Assembly (NCBI RefSeq): GCF_030272615.1
Contig: NC_081409.1
Span: forward strand, 526,056,975 to 526,120,974
Reading direction: 5' to 3'
Source: Cryptomeria japonica
Taxonomy: Eukaryota; Streptophyta; Pinopsida; Cupressales; Cupressaceae
DNA length: 64,000 nt
Below, one piece after another: positions 24,203 through 34,707 of this stretch. Each line of letters starts with the position of its first letter. Position 1 is the stretch's first letter. Under the pieces are notes generated by a model. The model made no database searches, had not been told where the DNA came from, and worked only from the letters and a program-made list of their open reading frames with translations. The position numbers and the translations under genes are program-made.

Positions 24203-25027
24203 ATGTGGCATCATGCTACCAGAGACCATCGTGTTGCTGTTATGTTCTTGATTTGCGTAATTTTCAGTTTGATACTTATTGATGCAAGATTTATGGTTTT
24301 TAAGTACCCTCATGATGATTCATGCCATGAGGGTGAATATTGCATATTGCTGATTTTGGGACAGCAAGTGAGGAGACCTTGCTGGCCTATATTGTTATCT
24401 ACAATAGTTTTATGTTTTGGTTTATTCTGTTTCTTGGTCAAGAGGGTCACTCTTATGTTATGTTGACATTTAATTTAACTCATGAGCATATGTCTATGTG
24501 TGGGATGCTACAACATGATGATTTATTTCAGATTTTATTTTTGATTAGATCCTCTTGTGTTGGTTTATGGGTCCATGTAGAGGGAGTGGGCTCCTTTGCA
24601 ATGACCGGGGGTCACAAGAGATGGGATATCATGAGGTTCCTTGTAAGGATGCATGAAGTCCAGTCCCCTTGGGCACACAAGAGTCTACCTGGCATTGTAA
24701 TTAAGTGATAATTAAATAAATGAATTGAGTTGGGTAGTTAGATAATTAAAAATATTAAAATTGATTGTGCCTCATGACTCAGTCCTAGGGAGGATGTTTT
24801 AGGATGAGCATGAGAAGGCTATGGAGATGGTAAGCCAATCTCCCTTGGTCTCTCATAGGTTGAGATGGCTCTGCATGCCCTTAGGCTTGAGCCTAGTTTC
24901 TTTTGGTTTGGCATGTGATGACAACCCCTTCGTACATGTGTCCCTTTCATTTGCATTTGCATTCATGATTGATGATGTGTTGGCCTCTGGGAGTTTCCAT
25001 GATTGCTGACTTGCATTGTGATTGGTC

Positions 25028-25049
25028 CATGTGTGTGTGTGTGTGTGTG
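25028..25049. repeat. (TG)n microsatellite
   Basis: About eleven TG units within the B-type fragment. Confidence 0.9.
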
Positions 25050-25443
25050 GAAGTTCTCCTTGATGTTAGTCCTTTGGTCTAAGTGTCAAACTTGGTGTAG
25101 AGTGGGAGTTGGGACCTAGCGACATCTCCTAGCTTAGGGGGTGGTTCCTTGTAGGTTCCACATTCATTGGGTGGTTGGATCTTTTTGCCATTGGGGTTTC
25201 TCCCCCTTGTAGGTGCTTCTCTTCTTGTGTGGATTGGATATTCCTTCATGGTGGCTATGGTTTCTTGGATAATATTTATGTATTATACAATTCATGATTG
25301 TGAGGTGCTCTCATTATGTAATAGGATAGGAATGTTGGAAAGGAAGTGAGTTGAACTCACGATTCTACTCCTTATGTAATAATGACATCTATTGTACCCA
25401 TGTTGCTTATTGGACAGACTCTTATGGAAACTTGTAAGACATC

Positions 25444-25455
25444 CTATAAAAGGAT
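25444..25455 (+). promoter_or_regulatory. TATA-like box in B-type LTR
   Basis: CTATAAAAGGAT within a small ATCCT...AGGAT inverted repeat. It is the likely RNA polymerase II start signal of the LTR, by analogy with other LTRs. The same 12-mer is at 9067. Confidence 0.45.
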
Positions 25456-25899
25456 GATGATGTAATCATGTTCTTATATATGGCATTTCATGACTTGGAG
25501 CATTGTAACCTAGATTAGAAAACACAAATTTATGTAATGAAATTGCTTTACTTATGTTGAAAAGTGATTAGTAAGTTGTAATGTAAGAGTTCATTGTTAA
25601 TATTAGTTTGGATCAGAAATGCAGATCTTTTTATGGCATCAATATGTTAAATAGAAAATGCATATATGTATGTGGATATGATAATAATGCAATAAAAGGG
25701 AAAATACTTTATTTACTTTCGTTATGTTATGCCTTAAACAAAGGAAATGAAATAGAAAATGACAATGATGTATTCTCATGAGAATGCTGATGAAATATAA
25801 GTAGATGTTAGTATTTCATTTATGTGATTCTTGACTTGAACAAAGACACTTAAAATAAGACCTTATCAATCTATCAATCTATTGTTGCTAGTGCCATCG

Positions 25900-26552
25900 A
25901 TTCTATCAGAAAAACAAGCCGATCTAAAGATAAGAATGCAGAACGATGAGTTATTACAACTGCTATAGTTAACAAAACAACTATTAGTAAAACAATGTTA
26001 AGTGATATAAGTGGCTATTTAAACATACATCATAGAACCTTGTTAAGAGCAACCAAAAGAAGAGACACAATTGAAAGTGATCCACTAAACCATTGTTGGA
26101 GTTTTAGTGGTAGACTTCGAAGGTCGGACATGAAATTAAATGACGAAACTGAATCATTAATTGAAAATTTTTGGCACGATAACACAAGAGTTTCATCTAA
26201 TGTTAGAGATATTTTAATGTTAAGGGTGGGATCAAAAATTTGTGATCCTCATCCAAAACATCTTCTTGACATTTTTTTTTTAAAATTTAGATGAATCTAT
26301 GTTAATGAATCTATATATTAGTCAAAGATCATTTGAAAAATGCAAACCCTAGTATGTTAAAATCAATAAACAAAGAATATCTTGTTTTTGTAAAACTCAT
26401 GTTCAATTTCGTTACTATTATGATGTTTTTCGATATATATGTTGTACATTGCATGCTAATGATCTTGTGCAAGACTATGGTGTTTACATGCCACCTGAAA
26501 CTATCAAATATTTTATTGCAAGTTTATTTTGTAAACCACGTAATGAGCATGT
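25900..26552 (+). pseudogene. Transposase-like frame, decayed
   Basis: Frame 25995-26294 reads as a charged helical protein (HHRTLLRATKRRD, SLIENFWHDNTRVSSNVRDI, DPHPKHLLDIF). After a frame change near 26296 it continues with ISQRSFEKCKP, a stop, then ISCFCKTHVQFRYYYDVF and VYMPPETIKYFIASLFC up to 26552. The CxCxxH cluster after an RSFE(K)xKP block reminds me of uncharacterised transposase-like proteins seen in plants and other eukaryotes, but I cannot name the family. It is cut at 26552 by the start of a B-type LTR. This could instead be an exon of a dead host gene. Confidence 0.4.
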
Positions 26553-27436
26553 AGTACCCCTACCCTGTTCAGACCCTTTTTGACCTCGTTAACCAAGGTT
26601 GACTTTTTAGTGGCTTATATGGATGATTGATTTATTGTGATTGTGATGTGTTATTCTGGTATGATGTTTCAAAGTGTGATTTGGTGAATTTGATTATGCA
26701 TTATTGCTTATTGATGAGTAGTTGTAAACTCTGCTTCTGCATTGTATTTTGTAAGTGATGAAATGTTAAGTTTATTTATGTGTTACTAACGATGGACTAA
26801 CACATTTGATTCATGTGCAAGTTGCTTTATGTATATGTCCTCATGTTGTTTGAAAGTGTATGGGGTGCGAGGAGATTATTTTTCATCACTCATTTTGGTG
26901 AGACAAAGAACACCACGATTCTTCTTCACCGAGGTGTTTACCGTGTTTGTGTATATATATGTATACGTGGTTCGATGATGCAGGAAATTTGTAGGTACAA
27001 GGTATCGACTCCACTTAGCTCCATAGGTATGAGCGTACCAAATTAACCTAATGGAAGTGGAGGAGGTAGTTCTAAGGCCCTAATGTTAACCCTAGCCTTT
27101 CTCGTTGTGAGTGTCATCAGTCTTTTGTCTACCCTGTCAGTTTGCCAAGTAGGCCAATTTTTTGACGTTGGTATGTGGGTCATGTCCTTATCTTGTTCAA
27201 GTTGAGTTTTGTGTGCTATGCATTCTGTGTGATCGATTATTCTCTTATTGAAGAGTAATGAGTAATTAATATGTGTTGTGTTTTTTAAATGGAATTAAGG
27301 ATAAATTAAACAAAGATCATTTTTATGGTTAATTGGATAATCGATTATTCTTAATTGTCTAGTTAGAGTCAATGTTGAATTATTAGTGAAAATTAAATTA
27401 TGTTTTGAATAATTGTTGTTAAAAAATAAATGAGGA
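26553..27436 (+). repeat. Family B type LTR start, truncated by a family A LTR
   Basis: TGTAGTACCCC opens a segment parallel to the reverse strand of the solo LTR from 50217. GTAGGTACAAGGTATCGACT and CTCCATAGGT at 26990-27030 match the reverse of 49690-49740 at a similar distance from the LTR start. It stops where the family A LTR begins (27437). Confidence 0.55.
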
Positions 27437-28112
27437 TGTAATAACCCACTTAACTTAAACCAAAAATCTCAACTATTTTTTTTTTTGATTGATGATTCCT
27501 TAGTGCCACTTATTCTTAATTGTGTTTGATTCAATCACATACTCTGGGCATCTATCCAAATGAGATAGGCATCCATCCAACTAGGATGGGCATCTAACCA
27601 TATGGGTTAGGCATTTTTCCATGCAGGACATGGGGTTTCATCTATCCAATTCGGGATAGGCATCTACCCAAATGATGTAGGCATCTATTCAAAGAATAGG
27701 AAATGCTCTGGCCAAAGAATTTAGACTCATCGGGACCATTTGGGTCTTGAGTCACTCTCTAAATAATACACTCTTCTACTAGGAATGCACCGAGGTCATT
27801 GTCTTTAGGAGTATATAAAAAAATAAAAATAAACAAGCTTGAGTTTTGCCTTGGAATTTGACCTAAAGACTCGGGAAGTCAAGTGAATCCATATGGGATC
27901 CCTTCAGAGTTTGCATTGAATTAATTTTAATATTCCAATTAGTGTTACTATACCCTTTGATTGAAAGACCAAGGAACTTCAAAAAAAACCATGATCAACT
28001 CATTGTTAACCAAACCCTAATTCCCATGCCTGAACGCCTGAGTACAAGGGACAACTCCGTCCCTAGACTGCCTACATTCCCATTTCAGCACGGGATCAAG
28101 GTGTAGAGTATG
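27437..28112 (-). repeat. Family A LTR copy 1, first part
   Basis: TGTAATAACCCACTTAACTTA opens the LTR, as in copies at 39670, 53407 and 62527. It carries the stem-loop array (27548-27700) and is interrupted at 28112 by the Gag-only element. It resumes at 35974. Confidence 0.85.
27548..27700 (-). repeat. Stem-loop array in family A LTR copy 1
   Basis: About seven units of 20-25 bp, each an inverted repeat: CCATCC..GGATGG, CTAACC..GGTTAG (27594-27610), CTATCC..GGATAG, CTATTC..GAATAG. See the finding on compensated stems. Confidence 0.8.
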
Positions 28113-29334
28113 TGTAGCATCCTAAAATTGTGACACTTGCAATTTTGACTGCATTTGGGTCTTCACGATGGCGATGCAACACGGAACCTGAATGGAGACC
28201 CCGAAACTTGTTCATGACATCAAAAACTGCATTTCTCAGCACCCTGGCCTGATCCTCCTTGCACCCTACTGTCCCTGGAGGTGGGACCATGGCACCCAAC
28301 GCCCTGGTCCTTCAGGACCATGGCGCCCAGCGCCCTGGTCCCTGGCCCTATTTTTGGGCCCGGTCTCTTTTGGGTCTCGGGTCTTTATGTTTGCAAATTG
28401 GAAAATAACATTTCCTGGTCGGCCTAAGGTCGGGAAAATCAGTCTATCAGCCCTAATTGACAAGTATATAAACTACATTTCCTCTCCCATTTTGGGAGAT
28501 GGAAAAGAAGAGGGAAAAAAGGTGAAAGCGATATTCAAACATTCAAGCATTCAAGCATTCCTTCAAGCAATTGAGCATTCTAAGTCTCCATTCAAGGCTA
28601 AGTGTTGCATTCAAGACAAGGATTCAACCATTGAAGAGGAGATCACTTACAACACATTACATACTACATACATTACACCTTCGCATGTAAGAATACAAAC
28701 ATTCTTACAACAAGGTATCAGTACTTGTTTACATTACAAACATTTACATTTACAACATTCTCATTTCTTGGTTAATTCCAAAACCGGGGTTTGACCTAAA
28801 GGCAAACCCCTCATCCCTAACCCCCCAATTGTCCTCTCTTTTCTGTGTGTAGGTTGCAGGTACGCGGCTGTAATTGAAGATCTGGAATCCTTGTGCAAAG
28901 ACGAATAGATCCACCTTCGTTTCGCGGATTTTTCGGAGGACCGTGTGCACGCCGGGCGCCATCGTCCCGTCAACTTTCACTCAAATTTGCAGAACAGTAC
29001 CGTCTCGACATTTTACTGCTAATTCCAGGTCCGCAGCCTCATCCTATATTCCTATCTTTGTTTATAAGTGAATCTTTCTCACTTTTCATGCATTTCTAGC
29101 TTAATCCATCTATCTACATTCTTTACAAAAGAGGGTATCCTTGATATCTTAACCCTTGAAACTCATTTAGAATCCAATCTTGCATTGCGTGGGATTGGAT
29201 CTTGTGGGTTTCAACCCCTCTTTTGAATGTAAAGTCTCCCCTAAGTGAAAACCATCAACCCTAGTGACTCTCCCTTCTCTCTCCTTGGAGTTGGGGAGGG
29301 GAGAACGACTAGGGTTCGATTTTTCCGCTTTACA
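28113..29334 (+). repeat. 5' LTR of the Gag-only element
   Basis: 1,222 bp, TGTAGCATCC...CTTTACA. It differs from the 3' LTR by scattered substitutions and two repeat-number changes totalling 39 bp: one ~31-bp GC-rich unit near 28290 and one 8-bp AAGCATTC unit near 28550. ORFs inside it occur in both LTRs and are not separate genes. Confidence 0.93.
28466..28473 (+). promoter_or_regulatory. TATA box in the 5' LTR
   Basis: TATATAAA, about 350 bp into the LTR and repeated at 35091-35098 in the 3' LTR. It follows a GC-rich hairpin region, a sensible placement for the U3 promoter. Confidence 0.6.
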
Positions 29335-29337
29335 TTT

Positions 29338-29356
29338 TGGTGAACCCGACGTGAAC
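29338..29356 (+). other. PBS-like site of the Gag-only element
   Basis: TGGTGAACCCGACGTGAAC begins three bases after the LTR. TGG plus a tRNA T-arm-like complement fits the 3' end of a tRNA ending CACCA. I did not assign the tRNA with certainty. It is clearly not the initiator Met PBS used by the other elements here. Confidence 0.65.
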
Positions 29357-30518
29357 ATCCTCATTCTGATTATTCATGGTTAGATCTGAAAATTTTGTTT
29401 CCTTAATTACATTTCCATGTTTGATCTTATGCAAATTTTAGAGGTTGATTGCATAAAAACCCTAAAATTTTCTTTTTAGTAATTAAACTTGTGAAATGCT
29501 TAATTGTTAATGCTTGTTTCAGATCTACCCTTCTATTGCAAATTATCAATTCATATTTGTGCTTTAATTCTGAAAATTAAGTGGTTAAATGTCAAAACCC
29601 TAATTTTTAAAACCTTCTTGATTCAACCTTTGACTGATAATTTCACTAATCAAAACACCTCCAAATCGGCTGTAACTTTGGATTCCGCAATAAAATCACA
29701 ATATCTTTCATCCCTGAAAATTTGGAAAAAAGTTGCGAGGACCGTGTGCACCCCGAGCGCCATCGTCCCCGACATTTTTTCCGAAATTTTGGGAGCTAGA
29801 TCTTACTGTATTTTTCTGCTAAAATCCAGAATTTTGGCTGATTTTATCAATTTTAACACTTTCAAAATTAAAGTCAAAGTTGGTCTAGTGATTGCTTCGA
29901 TTGAGGCTTCTAATCATTCAAAAATTGTTGAAATTGAAATTCATATCAAAATTGTGTTTCTTACTGTCCTAAATTTGAAAAGTGTGTTAGCATTCATTCG
30001 AAATTTCAGTGCTTTATTCAAATTTTTGCAGTTTGTGACCTTTGAAATTACGTGTTTAATTGCAACAACCTTGATTTCCACTTTCAAATTCGAATTTTGC
30101 ATGAAATTGAGTCAAATTTTAAATTTCAAAACTTGCATTGCTTTCAGTATTCCCTCTAAAATCATAAAATTCAAAATTTCAGTTTCCCTCTCTTTTTCAA
30201 AATTCAAATTTTACATTTTTCAACAATCTTGGTAGGGTTCAATTTTGAGATTGCAACTTTAATTTGGCCTATCTACAGATCGTAAAATCACTCATTTTTT
30301 TTGGATTAGCTTTAAAATCATCATAACTTTCATCCCTAAAAATTTTGAAAAAATTTGCGAGGACCATGTGCACTCCGTTTGCCACGGTCCCGGACATTTT
30401 TTCCGAAATTTCGGGAGATTGTCCTGATTGCATTTAACAGCATAAATCTAGGAGATTGGCTGGTTTTATTGAAATTTGCTACCTCTAAAATTCAAAATCT
30501 TCTCTGTCTCTTTAGTGC
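29357..30518 (+). other. Long leader of the Gag-only element
   Basis: 1.16 kb between PBS and ORF. It has many upstream ATGs and an open stretch of 243 codons (29504-30235) whose composition is simple (Phe/Lys/Ile rich) and which I do not regard as a gene. A block of about 190 bp occurs twice, at 29691-29880 and 30313-30500, the second ending just before the start codon. Both contain the GC-rich word GAGGACCnTGTGCAC, also found in the LTRs. Confidence 0.7.
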
Positions 30519-33500
30519 ATGAGTTTTACAACAATAAGCCCTATTTACACTATTCCCGTTAGACGAAGCCTTAGAATTAAGTCCTTCCAAGGTTTAATTA
30601 CTGAGGAGATGGAACCTAATTTGAATGGCCTTTTTAACGAGGACATGGGTAATTCCTCTAATCCTCTTAATGATGAAGAAGCTCTCCATGAGGTTTCTGT
30701 AGAACAACTTTCAAAATTGGATAACCAATTTGATGATTTTCGACAATGGATGTCTCAAGAATACCCCGATAGTCAAGCTCTTCCCTTAATTGAGGGTCTA
30801 AAACGTATGGTTCAAAGTGATAAGAATGGAATTGATATTTTGCATGGTATTGCACACATTGTGGATTTGAATGTGATGCCGATGAAAATTTGTGCCGAAA
30901 CCTTAGGTTATACACAACCTCCTACTCAAGTTAATCATTCTATTCCTTTGACAACTCCTATTGCTAGTATACCTACTTTTATATCAAACATAATGACTAC
31001 TTCAATACAAGACATTCCACCTATGATCACCAGTCATGGGGGAAATTCTTCTTCTTCAATCAACCCTCTTCCTTCATTCAATCCAACTTCTTCATTCATT
31101 CCTTCAATAAGTGTTCCTATTATATCACCACAAATGAACATGACGCAAGGGGGCAATTCGTTTAATCATTCCATTCCCCCTTGTAGTGTTCCTCCTGTCC
31201 AATCATCTCCTATGACTAACTATCATAGTGTCCCACCACCTTATTCTCTACCTTCTTTCAATAACATAACACCTCCATCACAATCTAACACGTCTAATAT
31301 GAATTCTTCGACTGAAGCGACCATTAACAATCTTGCACAAACTGTCTCTTCTTTACAACAACAAATTGCCTCTATGAATCAATCTAAGTTTAGTGTGCCC
31401 ACATTTGATGTTGCGAGCCCACTTTCTCTTGACATTGTTCAAGCTATTCCTCCTAAACATGTTGAAATTGCACATTTGGAGCTTTATAATGGTAAGGGTG
31501 ATCCTCTAACACATGTTAAGACATTTCAAACAATATGTACTGATTTTGCTTATGACCAAAGGTTGCTTGCAAAACTGTTTACTAGAACATTAAGAGATAA
31601 AACCCTACAATGGTATTGCTCATTGCCTTCCTATTCTATTACTTCTTTCGAACAACTTGCAAATGCTTTCATTCAACAATTTCAAAACAATATAAGTCCT
31701 AAAGTTACTTTGATTGATTTAATGCATTGCAAACAAGGTGTTAAAGAAAAATTGACTGATTTCATTGGTAGATATAAGCATTTGTATGCTCAAATTTCCT
31801 TTCTTGTGCCTGACAATGACATTCAAAGAATCTTTATTTCTAATTTACAAAAATACATTAGAGAAAAACTCCTGTTTTCTGAGTTTACTTCTTTCCAACA
31901 GTTGTGCGCAACTCTTCACAATTATCAGCTGACTGTGAGTCAAATGGAACAAGCAAATCCAATGGCTCCGAGTGATAAGGGTGATAGTAGTCAACAACCA
32001 TTTGGGAAGTTTAAACCGAACAGAGAGTCCATTAAATTCAATAAAAACATCATCAACAACCATGTGAATGCAGCATCAGGTGTGCCTCCTATTTCTAAGT
32101 TTTTCAGGAAAGAAAGAAAGTTTACTCCTTTGAATGAATCATTGCATAGTATTATGAATAAGTTATTGGAACAAAATGTGCTTACTCTCCCTCCTATAAG
32201 GCAAATAGATCCTGCAAAGATTAATTCACCCTATTTTGATAACAAATCTTTTTGTCAATTTCATCGTCATCCTGGGCATGATACTGAAAAATATTTTTCT
32301 TTAAAGGGTAAAATTCAAGATTTGATTGATAATAATACTATCTCTGTTTCTGGAGTGAATGATAAAGGCAACACATCTATAGCTCCTCCTAACCAAAATC
32401 TTCAGATTTTTACTGATCCATTACCTTCTCATACCTCTAATGCGATTGATACTAATTATTCCTCTGTCTCACCTGATGATCTTGTGTCTATGACTCCGAA
32501 TGTGATTAACTTTGTAGAGCAGCAGAAAATCCCTAAAGAATATTCCATCACCTTTGATTCTAGTGAAACTATCAGGGCACCTGATGGTCCTTTATATATA
32601 GTTGCAAAAGTCAAGAATACACCTTGCCGTGGAGTGCTTATTGATCCTTCTTGTATGGTTAATATTATTACTGAAGAATTTATTTTTACTTTGCAATTGA
32701 ATCAAGTGATCTATGACGAAACAAATGTGGTTGTGAAACTATTTGATGCATTTTCTTCTCCTGCAATTGGTTCTATTACATTACCTATTGAGGTCCATAA
32801 CAAATTCCTTGATGTGAGCTTTGCTATTATTCCATCATCCGAACAATTTTGTGTGAAGCTAGGCTATCCTTGGCTATCTTCCATGAAAGCTATTGCTTCT
32901 CCTATTCACAAGTGCTTGAAATTTCCCCATAATGGTGAAATTGTTACTGTCAATCATAGTCTCTTTAAACTAGCTGAAAGAACCTCTAGCGTTCCTATTG
33001 ATTATTTTTGGCCTAAACAATTCCAATCTCTTCCTCCACGAAGTGATCATCTTTTCAAATCTTATCAAAAGTGGAAAAAAGATCTGATCCTATCTCTAAG
33101 TGAACCTAGAACACCCAAACTTGACATTCCTATCGTTCTTGAGAAGGAAGTTCTTCCTTTGAAAGATAAAACTAATGTCTTTCCTCAAGAAGATTCCCAA
33201 CCCATCCCTATGGATGTGACTATGTCTATATCTAATAAAATTTCTAAAAGTAGACCTATACCTCCTCGTCACGAGGGGCTTGTTCTCCTTCCTAAACCGA
33301 ATATTCCTCCTTTATATGGAGCAGTTCCTCCTCCTTCCTTTTATAAAGAGAAGAGACCTTCCTCTTCTCCTATTATCCAACCTAAGAGACCACAACCTGA
33401 ACACCCAAGTGATAAGGATGAGAACATTCCTCCTCCTCAATCTTCTCAACTTCCTACTAAGACTAGACGAAATCGTTCTGCACGTGAACGCCGACGAAAG

Positions 33501-33917
33501 CGTCGTCTTAGAGCTCAGGCAACTGCTTCTCAAACTTTGCAATCCCCAAAAACACCTTCAGCTAGCATTATTCCATTTTCTCCTCAGCCGATGATTGAGC
33601 CAAAATCTCCTAAACATAAGATGCATGATGGCCTTGATCCTGTGCGAGTTAAAGACCCTATTTTTATAAATCTTGATGATGATATAGATGAAAATGTTAT
33701 TCATGATGAAAATGTTATTCCTGTTCATTCTAATAGTGAATATGAATATGTTGATGTTGATAACCATCTATCTAACGAATTTTCTAAAGCACTTATCCTA
33801 GCTCCTAGACAAGAACACCGTGGCTTGGGATATGAACATAGCCCTTGTTTGGATCTTGTGATAGCTCCATCTGCTGTGTTGGATGTTCCTCCTCTAGCGT
33901 GTTTCCTACCTTCCTAA
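30519..33917 (+). CDS. Gag with protease-like domain, 1132 aa, intact
   Basis: Gag would form particles and package the element RNA. Residues 1-290 are low-complexity, rich in Pro/Ser/Asn. The capsid-type retrotransposon Gag domain covers about 315-480 (LYNGKGDPLTHVKTFQT, LQWYCSLPSYSITSFEQLANAF). At about 577 is FCQFHRHPGHDTEKY, the C..H..H knuckle-like motif of Tat-lineage Gag, with Tyr in the final Cys position. A retropepsin-like fold follows (690-800): GVLIDPSCMVNII stands at the active site, where the usual Asp-Ser/Thr-Gly is DPS, and LGYPWLSSMKAI closes it. Protease activity is doubtful. An Arg-rich segment (about 985-1005, ARERRRKRRLRAQ) may bind RNA or act as a nuclear signal. Near 1045 FINLDDDIDE resembles a SUMO-interacting motif. 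There are no stops, in contrast to every other ORF here. Confidence 0.85.
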   Translation: MSFTTISPIYTIPVRRSLRIKSFQGLITEEMEPNLNGLFNEDMGNSSNPLNDEEALHEVSVEQLSKLDNQFDDFRQWMSQEYPDSQALPLIEGLKRMVQSDKNGIDILHGIAHIVDLNVMPMKICAETLGYTQPPTQVNHSIPLTTPIASIPTFISNIMTTSIQDIPPMITSHGGNSSSSINPLPSFNPTSSFIPSISVPIISPQMNMTQGGNSFNHSIPPCSVPPVQSSPMTNYHSVPPPYSLPSFNNITPPSQSNTSNMNSSTEATINNLAQTVSSLQQQIASMNQSKFSVPTFDVASPLSLDIVQAIPPKHVEIAHLELYNGKGDPLTHVKTFQTICTDFAYDQRLLAKLFTRTLRDKTLQWYCSLPSYSITSFEQLANAFIQQFQNNISPKVTLIDLMHCKQGVKEKLTDFIGRYKHLYAQISFLVPDNDIQRIFISNLQKYIREKLLFSEFTSFQQLCATLHNYQLTVSQMEQANPMAPSDKGDSSQQPFGKFKPNRESIKFNKNIINNHVNAASGVPPISKFFRKERKFTPLNESLHSIMNKLLEQNVLTLPPIRQIDPAKINSPYFDNKSFCQFHRHPGHDTEKYFSLKGKIQDLIDNNTISVSGVNDKGNTSIAPPNQNLQIFTDPLPSHTSNAIDTNYSSVSPDDLVSMTPNVINFVEQQKIPKEYSITFDSSETIRAPDGPLYIVAKVKNTPCRGVLIDPSCMVNIITEEFIFTLQLNQVIYDETNVVVKLFDAFSSPAIGSITLPIEVHNKFLDVSFAIIPSSEQFCVKLGYPWLSSMKAIASPIHKCLKFPHNGEIVTVNHSLFKLAERTSSVPIDYFWPKQFQSLPPRSDHLFKSYQKWKKDLILSLSEPRTPKLDIPIVLEKEVLPLKDKTNVFPQEDSQPIPMDVTMSISNKISKSRPIPPRHEGLVLLPKPNIPPLYGAVPPPSFYKEKRPSSSPIIQPKRPQPEHPSDKDENIPPPQSSQLPTKTRRNRSARERRRKRRLRAQATASQTLQSPKTPSASIIPFSPQPMIEPKSPKHKMHDGLDPVRVKDPIFINLDDDIDENVIHDENVIPVHSNSEYEYVDVDNHLSNEFSKALILAPRQEHRGLGYEHSPCLDLVIAPSAVLDVPPLACFLPS

Positions 33918-34707
33918 AATATTGATCAGCAAGATCGGGGGGTAGATGACATGCTAGACTAGTTCATTAGCATAGCAGACTCTCTCCTCCTCTCTTTTGT
34001 TACTTCTTCTATGTGTTATTCTCATTCTTCTATTTGTTGTCCTGAGTGTTGTCTACTTGAGGACGATGCAAAGCATTGAGATCTCTTTTGGTCTCTCTCA
34101 TGTTGACTCTAAAGACACATGTGTTCCCTTCTTCTAGGTGACCTTCCTTGATTGGGGAATGAAGAACAATTATGCATACATACATATGATATACATGAAT
34201 TATCATACAACATACTGACCCCGAGGAAAGTGAAGTCACCTCGTGCTTTGTGTTTTGTGTCTATCATCCTTGGGCTTATCTCACACTTGGGGGCTAAATC
34301 CTTGCGATAACGTGCTCCTTTCCCTTCTCATTCCTTATATGTATCACTACCTTAAAGCAATCACCCCCAGTGAGGCGTGTGCGATTGCTTTAACGTAGGG
34401 GGGCATACATCCCGTTCATATCTTTTCAAGATACTTGAAAATTTCTTGACAAATTTAGCTTTGCCTTGAAAATTTTTGATATCTTTCTTGCATGACTCAT
34501 AGTGAGGGAACCTTACTATTGACAGTCATGGTTCTCCCTCGTGATCTTCCCTTTTACTTTGTCAATCGAAGCCGTAAGATCCTTAGTCCACTGGGGGCTT
34601 GGTATATCTTGCCTTCTTGACGTGGTGAAAGTCTTTCAATATTGTTTCCTTGTACTTTACCGAAAGTATTGGCGTACGCTTATACTCCCGCTAAAGTGGG
34701 GGCTAAA
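33918..34707 (+). other. 3' non-coding region of the Gag-only element
   Basis: No reading frame with known domains. It contains an 11-bp perfect inverted repeat (34352-34362 with 34383-34393). A polypurine-like TTGGGGGCTAAAT near 34285 and TGGGGGCTTGG near 34590 precede the true tract. Confidence 0.7.
34693..34707 (+). other. Polypurine tract of the Gag-only element
   Basis: AAAGTGGGGGCTAAA immediately before the 3' LTR start TGTAGCGTCC. Confidence 0.8.

Larger units (their letters stand above)
24203..25500 (+). repeat. Family B LTR fragment, plus orientation
   Basis: It is homologous, in inverted orientation, to about 46900-47640 of the solo LTR. Shared blocks include the CCTAGGGAGGATGTTTTAGGAT stretch at 24785 and its reverse near 47350, the GACCGGGGTCA-like block, and GACCTnnnGnCATCTCCTAG near 25115. 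Its ORFs are chance openings. A TATA-like box lies at 25444. Borders were not defined and no TSD was found. Confidence 0.65.

Noticed and set aside
28192-28794. 200-codon open frame in the 5' LTR
   Set aside because: Wholly inside the LTR and shortened in the 3' LTR. The GC-rich repeat explains the opening.
29504-30235. 243-codon open frame in the leader of the Gag-only element
   Set aside because: Simple Phe/Lys/Ile-rich composition driven by A/T-rich text, no domain, and it overlaps the duplicated leader block. Most likely chance.
33280-33594. Open frames on both strands within the gag tail
   Set aside because: Shadows of the 1132-aa ORF in other frames.
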